Shown here in pieces: positions 29,325 to 32,399 of a stretch of DNA of 32,399 bases; the first letter of the stretch is position 1; the number at the start of each line of letters is the position of its first letter. Position numbers and translations under genes: made by a program. This DNA is from Akkermansiaceae bacterium UBA5020 (GTDB lineage: Bacteria > Verrucomicrobiota > Verrucomicrobiia > Verrucomicrobiales > DEV007): contig DGXY01000058.1 in assembly GCA_002396885.1 (NCBI GenBank), forward strand, positions 104,964-137,362, given 5' to 3'. Under the pieces are notes generated by a model. It made no database searches. It saw only the letters and a list, made by a program, of their open reading frames with translations, and was not told where the DNA came from.

Positions 29325-30650
29325 CTATTCCAGAGGAGACTCGTGAATCTTCCGGAGACGCGCAACGATTTCCGGATGGGCGGCGGCTCGGTTGGTGGTT
29401 TCGCCAGGGTCGTCGGCGAGGTTCACAAGGAAGTTTTCGAGGATCGCCTTCGAATGCCCGTCCGTGGTGTCGCGGGATCTCCCGATCAGCTTCCATTCGC
29501 CCTCGCGCACGGCCCAGTCGGCCTTGGGGCCCTCGCCGACCTGCCAATGGAGGGACTTCCCGTCATGCGGTGAAGGCGCGGCTCCATCGGCGAGCACCTT
29601 GGCAAGGCTGAGTCCATCGAGGGTTTTGTCAGGGAGCGGGACACCGCAAAGCTCGGCGAGCGTGGGCATCCAGTCGCAGGCGTGGCCGATCTGATCGCGG
29701 GACTCGCCCACAGGGAGGCGGCCGGGCCAGGAAAGGATCGCGGGAAGGCGGATTCCACCCTCGAAGAGGCTGAACTTCGCCCCACGATTGGATCCGGCAC
29801 TGCCGCCGCCGAAGTGGGCGCGCTCCTCGGTGGAATGGCCGTTGTCGCTCTGGAACACGACAATCGTTTTCTCCTGCAGACCGAGTTCGTCGAGCTTCGC
29901 GAAGAGGACGCCGAGCCGTTCATCCTGCGCCGCAACAAACGCAGCGTAGAGATTGCGCGGATAGGGCAGAGCCTTGAAATGCTCGAGCCACTTGGCATCA
30001 CCTTGATAGGGATAATGCGGCGAGTTCAGTGCGTAATAGATGAAGAAGGGTTTCGCGCGGTTCGCTTCGATGAAACGGGAGGCCTCCGAGGCCATCAGAT
30101 CGGGAAAGAACTCGCCGTCGTGGAAGACCTCTTCGCCATTGCGCCACAGATCATGAATGTTGGGGCCGCTCCAATAGAAAAAGTGCGAGCGGTTGTCGAT
30201 ACAGCCGCCCATGTGACCGAAGGAATGATCGAAGCCCTGTCGCAGGGGATGGGTCTCCGGCGTGTAGCCGAGATGCCATTTCCCAATCTGCGCGGTGGCG
30301 TAACCAGCGGCATGGAACATCTCGGCCAAGGTCACTTCCTCCGGCGGCAGGGCTCCCTTTTCGCCGGGCTGCGAGGCGCAGTTTCCCGGCACGCCCGCCC
30401 GGACCGGATAACGTCCCGTGAGGATTCCTGCTCGCGAAGGCGAGCAAACCGGCGCGGCCGAATAGAACTGCGTGAAGCGGACTCCACGCGCGGCGAGGGC
30501 ATCGGTATGAGGCGTCTCGAGGTCTTTGGCTCCGTAACAGCCGAGATCCGCACTGCCCTGATCATCAGCGAGGATGAAGAGGACGTTGGCGCGGTCGGCG
30601 GCGGAGGTGGTTTGAGGAAGCAGAGCGAGAAACAAAACGCTCATCACCAT
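29325..30650 (-). CDS. Exported sulfatase, S1 family (start disturbed by repeat)
   Basis: S1-family sulfatase of 441 aa from the ATG at 30650, which gives the signal peptide MVMSVLFLALLPQTTSAAD. Landmarks are ILADDQGSADLGCYG (D29, D30), formylglycine signature C69-SPSR-AGILTGR, GKWHLGYTPE and FQSDNGHSTEE. It is of the arylsulfatase type, substrate unknown. An alternative ATG at 30767 adds 39 residues. It overlaps the upstream gene's TGA as ATGA, normally a sign of coupling, but the extra stretch (TEGQAPTCLPQRS...) is the translation of the paired palindrome at 30663-30735 and would bury the signal peptide. I therefore prefer 30650, while noting that the repeat may have been inserted between an original coupled start and the signal peptide. 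The next gene follows after 53 bases. Confidence 0.9.
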   Translation of the reverse strand: MVMSVLFLALLPQTTSAADRANVLFILADDQGSADLGCYGAKDLETPHTDALAARGVRFTQFYSAAPVCSPSRAGILTGRYPVRAGVPGNCASQPGEKGALPPEEVTLAEMFHAAGYATAQIGKWHLGYTPETHPLRQGFDHSFGHMGGCIDNRSHFFYWSGPNIHDLWRNGEEVFHDGEFFPDLMASEASRFIEANRAKPFFIYYALNSPHYPYQGDAKWLEHFKALPYPRNLYAAFVAAQDERLGVLFAKLDELGLQEKTIVVFQSDNGHSTEERAHFGGGSAGSNRGAKFSLFEGGIRLPAILSWPGRLPVGESRDQIGHACDWMPTLAELCGVPLPDKTLDGLSLAKVLADGAAPSPHDGKSLHWQVGEGPKADWAVREGEWKLIGRSRDTTDGHSKAILENFLVNLADDPGETTNRAAAHPEIVARLRKIHESPLE

Positions 30651-30662
30651 CGCGAAAGCGCT

Positions 30663-30735
30663 GGAGGGGCACGCTCCCGCGTGCCCGCGAGGGCCAACTG
30701 ATCTCTGCGGCAGACAAGTAGGAGCTTGCCCCTCC
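30663..30735. repeat. Paired palindrome at the 5' end of a sulfatase gene
   Basis: GGAGGGGCACGCTCC (30663-30677) and GGAGCTTGCCCCTCC (30721-30735) are inverted copies with one mismatch. The left arm continues into a perfect small hairpin GGCACGC-TCCC-GCGTGCC (30668-30685), and GTAG precedes the right arm (30718-30721). The layout is the same as at 4142-4204 and 9633-9706. It is open in the sulfatase reading frame between the ATGA start at 30767 and the signal peptide. Confidence 0.75.
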
Positions 30736-30763
30736 GTTGCGATCAGGTTCGTCGTGGGTAACT

Positions 30764-32182
30764 TCATCGTTTCAATTCCGGATAGACCGCTTCCAGATCA
30801 AGGGTATCATCGAGGCCCTTCTGCAGCTCTCGGAGCTTCGCAAAAAGCGCGCTTTTCCGCTCCAACTGCTCGGGGTTGTTGGCGAGGTCCTTCATCTCCA
30901 TCGGGTCCTTCTCGAGGTGATAAAGCCTCGCGACCTTCGCTCTGGGATAGAGGATCAGCTTCCAACCATCATCGATCACGGCGCGCTGCAGATCAAGGTA
31001 GGCGCCATAGACTGATTCGAGTCCCGCCCCTTTTCCGTCGAGCAGCGGCAGCAAGCTCTGGAATTCGACACCCTCGCGATCCGCTCCCGCGAGATCGAGG
31101 GACGTGGACATGACATCCTGCAGGTAGATGGGCGCCTCGATCTTCGCGCCCGCCTTCACTCCCGGGCCCTTCACGAGGAAGGGGACGCGGAGGCTGTGGT
31201 CGTAGAGGTTCTGCTTGCCCATCATACCGTGATGCCCGACGGCGAGCCCGTGATCGGCGGTGAAAAAGATCCAGGTGTTCTCCGCCTCGCCCGATTGCTC
31301 CAGGGCATCGAGGATCCTGCCGATCTGCGCGTCCAGGTGGGTGATGATCGCATAGTATTCCTGGCGGTGGACTTTCACGGCGTGCTCGTCGCGGGGAAAG
31401 GGCGCGAGCTTTTCATCGCGCAAGCCCGGTCCGCAACCGATGGCGTCTTTGTGAGGGTATTCGGGCAGGAAATTCTCCGGCACCGCGATCCGGTCAAGCG
31501 GATAGCGATCGACATATTCCTGCGGAGACTGGCGCGGGTCATGGGGCGCATTGAAGGCAACATACATGAAGAAAGGCTTCTCCGACTTCGGTGCCTCGCC
31601 GAGGAAAGCGACGGTGTCGTCTCCGACGACCTCGCTCCAGTGTTTCCCTCCCTGCCAAAAACCTCCGAATTCCGGATCGCTCGGGCTCCATGAATCGGGC
31701 TGTCCGGGAAGAGGGCGGTTGTAGCCTGCTGGCACGTCTTTCGGCATCCCCGCACGGATGTTGGAGGCATGATCGAAACACTTCGCCGCATCGGTCTTGA
31801 TGTGCCATTTACCGGTGAAGAAAGTCTCGTAACCCGCCTTCGCCATGCGCTGCGGCCAGAGGCGGCCGGCCTCGCGTTCGAGATCGGTATTCTTGCCCTC
31901 GTAGATCGCCCCGGCCCGCCACACCGTGCGCCCCGTCACGAGCATGGTTCGGCTCGCCACACAGACCGCCCCGCTCCACGAACCCATGTTGTAGGCATGG
32001 GTGAAGGTCGTGCCACCCGCGACGAGACGATCGAGATTCGGCGTGTCGATGTCGGCATGACCCAGCGCCCGGATCGTCTCGTGGCACTGATCGTCGGCGA
32101 AGAGGAAAAGGATGTTGGGTTTGTCGGCGGCCCGGAGTGAAACCGTAGTTACAAGTGACAGAAGAAAAAACAGAACTCTCAT
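30764..32182 (-). CDS. Exported sulfatase with CVASR signature
   Basis: S1-family sulfatase of 472 aa. The signal peptide is about 1-19 (LLSLVTTVSLRAADK). Metal ligands are in LFADDQCHETIRALGH (D30, D31). The signature is AVC74-VASR-TMLVTGR, with Ala replacing the usual Pro. CxAxR is accepted by anaerobic radical-SAM maturases (anSME) and is known in natural sulfatases, so it is probably functional. FFTADHGLAVGHHGMMGK marks the metal site. The DDQCHETIRALGHADIDTPNLDRLV and WSGAVCVASRTM pattern is a recognisable subgroup of unknown substrate, near choline- or iduronate-sulfatase-like enzymes. Its TGA overlaps a possible ATG of the following gene (30764-30767). The upstream sulfatase ends 27 bases before its start. 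There is no Shine-Dalgarno sequence. Confidence 0.92.
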   Translation of the reverse strand: MRVLFFLLSLVTTVSLRAADKPNILFLFADDQCHETIRALGHADIDTPNLDRLVAGGTTFTHAYNMGSWSGAVCVASRTMLVTGRTVWRAGAIYEGKNTDLEREAGRLWPQRMAKAGYETFFTGKWHIKTDAAKCFDHASNIRAGMPKDVPAGYNRPLPGQPDSWSPSDPEFGGFWQGGKHWSEVVGDDTVAFLGEAPKSEKPFFMYVAFNAPHDPRQSPQEYVDRYPLDRIAVPENFLPEYPHKDAIGCGPGLRDEKLAPFPRDEHAVKVHRQEYYAIITHLDAQIGRILDALEQSGEAENTWIFFTADHGLAVGHHGMMGKQNLYDHSLRVPFLVKGPGVKAGAKIEAPIYLQDVMSTSLDLAGADREGVEFQSLLPLLDGKGAGLESVYGAYLDLQRAVIDDGWKLILYPRAKVARLYHLEKDPMEMKDLANNPEQLERKSALFAKLRELQKGLDDTLDLEAVYPELKR

Positions 32183-32209
32183 AAGCGAATAGTGAAGATT
32201 TTTTGCCCG

Positions 32210-32399
32210 TTACTTTTTACCCTTTCCCGGGGAAGCCTTCGGCTTCCCTCCGGCCGCCCGGCCGTTCGGTTTCGCGGGATCGAAGTTGGGATTGGGCGTG
32301 GGGAACTTCGCCCCGACGTCCTCTTGCCAAGTTTTCAGTTCCCCACTGAGCGCATCGACGAGATCGGGCCGGGCGAGGGCGAGATCGCTCTTCTCGGAT
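32210..32399 (-). CDS. Sulfatase, C-terminal fragment (5' end outside window)
   Basis: A minus-strand frame is open from the window edge and ends in TAA at 32210-32212. The readable end includes DLVDALSGELKTWQEDVGAK and FPTPNPNFDPAKPNGR, a pattern I recognise as the C-terminus of many S1 sulfatases (W..(E/D)VGA..PTPNP.(Y/F)DP). It closes with a low-complexity basic tail GGKPKASPGKGKK, similar in style to the Lys-Gly tails of the sulfatases ending at 715 and 26113. A perfect small dyad GGGAAGCC-TTC-GGCTTCCC lies within the tail coding region. It is 27 bases upstream of the next sulfatase start, so it belongs to the same operon. Catalytic residues are outside the window. Confidence 0.75.
   Translation of the reverse strand, partial: SEKSDLALARPDLVDALSGELKTWQEDVGAKFPTPNPNFDPAKPNGRAAGGKPKASPGKGKK

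Overview
The window reads as chromosomal DNA from a GC-rich, polysaccharide-degrading bacterium of the Planctomycetota-Verrucomicrobiota-Chlamydiota group, most likely Verrucomicrobiota. This is an inference from content. There are nine exported sulfatases, two exported Gfo/Idh/MocA oxidoreductases, a secreted tandem SUMF1/FGE-like protein whose N-terminal module I associate with Verrucomicrobiota/Lentisphaerae, and start codons that almost all lack a Shine-Dalgarno sequence. No 16S rRNA or other decisive marker is present. No tRNA, rRNA, CRISPR array or transposase was seen.

Layout. (1) 1-680: the 3' part of a primary-type sigma-70 gene (+). (2) 715-6969: four sulfatase genes on the minus strand, convergent with the sigma gene and interrupted by two repeat-filled gaps. 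(3) 7105-10627 (+): two exported Gfo/Idh/MocA oxidoreductases, a short probably truncated lipoprotein and a fasciclin-domain protein. (4) 10715-13461: housekeeping genes, namely an L,D-transpeptidase and a DEAD-box helicase (-) and a divergent RluA-type pseudouridine synthase (+). (5) 13602-22086: six tightly packed plus-strand genes, three of whose junctions are 4-base GTGA/ATGA overlaps. They encode an exported lactonase-type beta-propeller, a zinc deacylase of the aspartoacylase family, an MFS transporter, two exported alpha/beta-hydrolases (one with two hydrolase domains) and an M81/MlrC-type metallopeptidase. (6) 22167-24686 (-): an exported protein with two FGE-like domains. (7) 24978-26108 (+): an enolase-superfamily dehydratase/racemase. 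(8) 26113-32399 (-): a second run of five sulfatase genes, the last one cut by the window end.

How it may work together (inference). The sulfatases would strip sulfate esters from complex, probably algal or mucin-like, glycans outside the cytoplasmic membrane. The oxidoreductases, lactonase-like protein and enolase-superfamily enzyme would act on sugars, lactones or sugar acids. The six-gene operon looks like an uptake and deacylation/hydrolysis route for an ester- or amide-linked compound. No glycoside hydrolase, TonB receptor, sulfate exporter or catalytically complete sulfatase-maturing enzyme lies in the window.

The most unusual points are as follows. The FGE-like protein lacks both catalytic cysteines in both domains. 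The sulfatase signature varies among genes: CTPTR, CGPSR, CAPSR, CSPSR twice, CTPCR, CVASR, and CRPAL with no arginine. Several REPIN-like paired palindromes sit at gene edges, one supplying a stop codon and one lying inside a signal-peptide region. Lys-Gly microsatellites occur in two neighbouring sulfatases.
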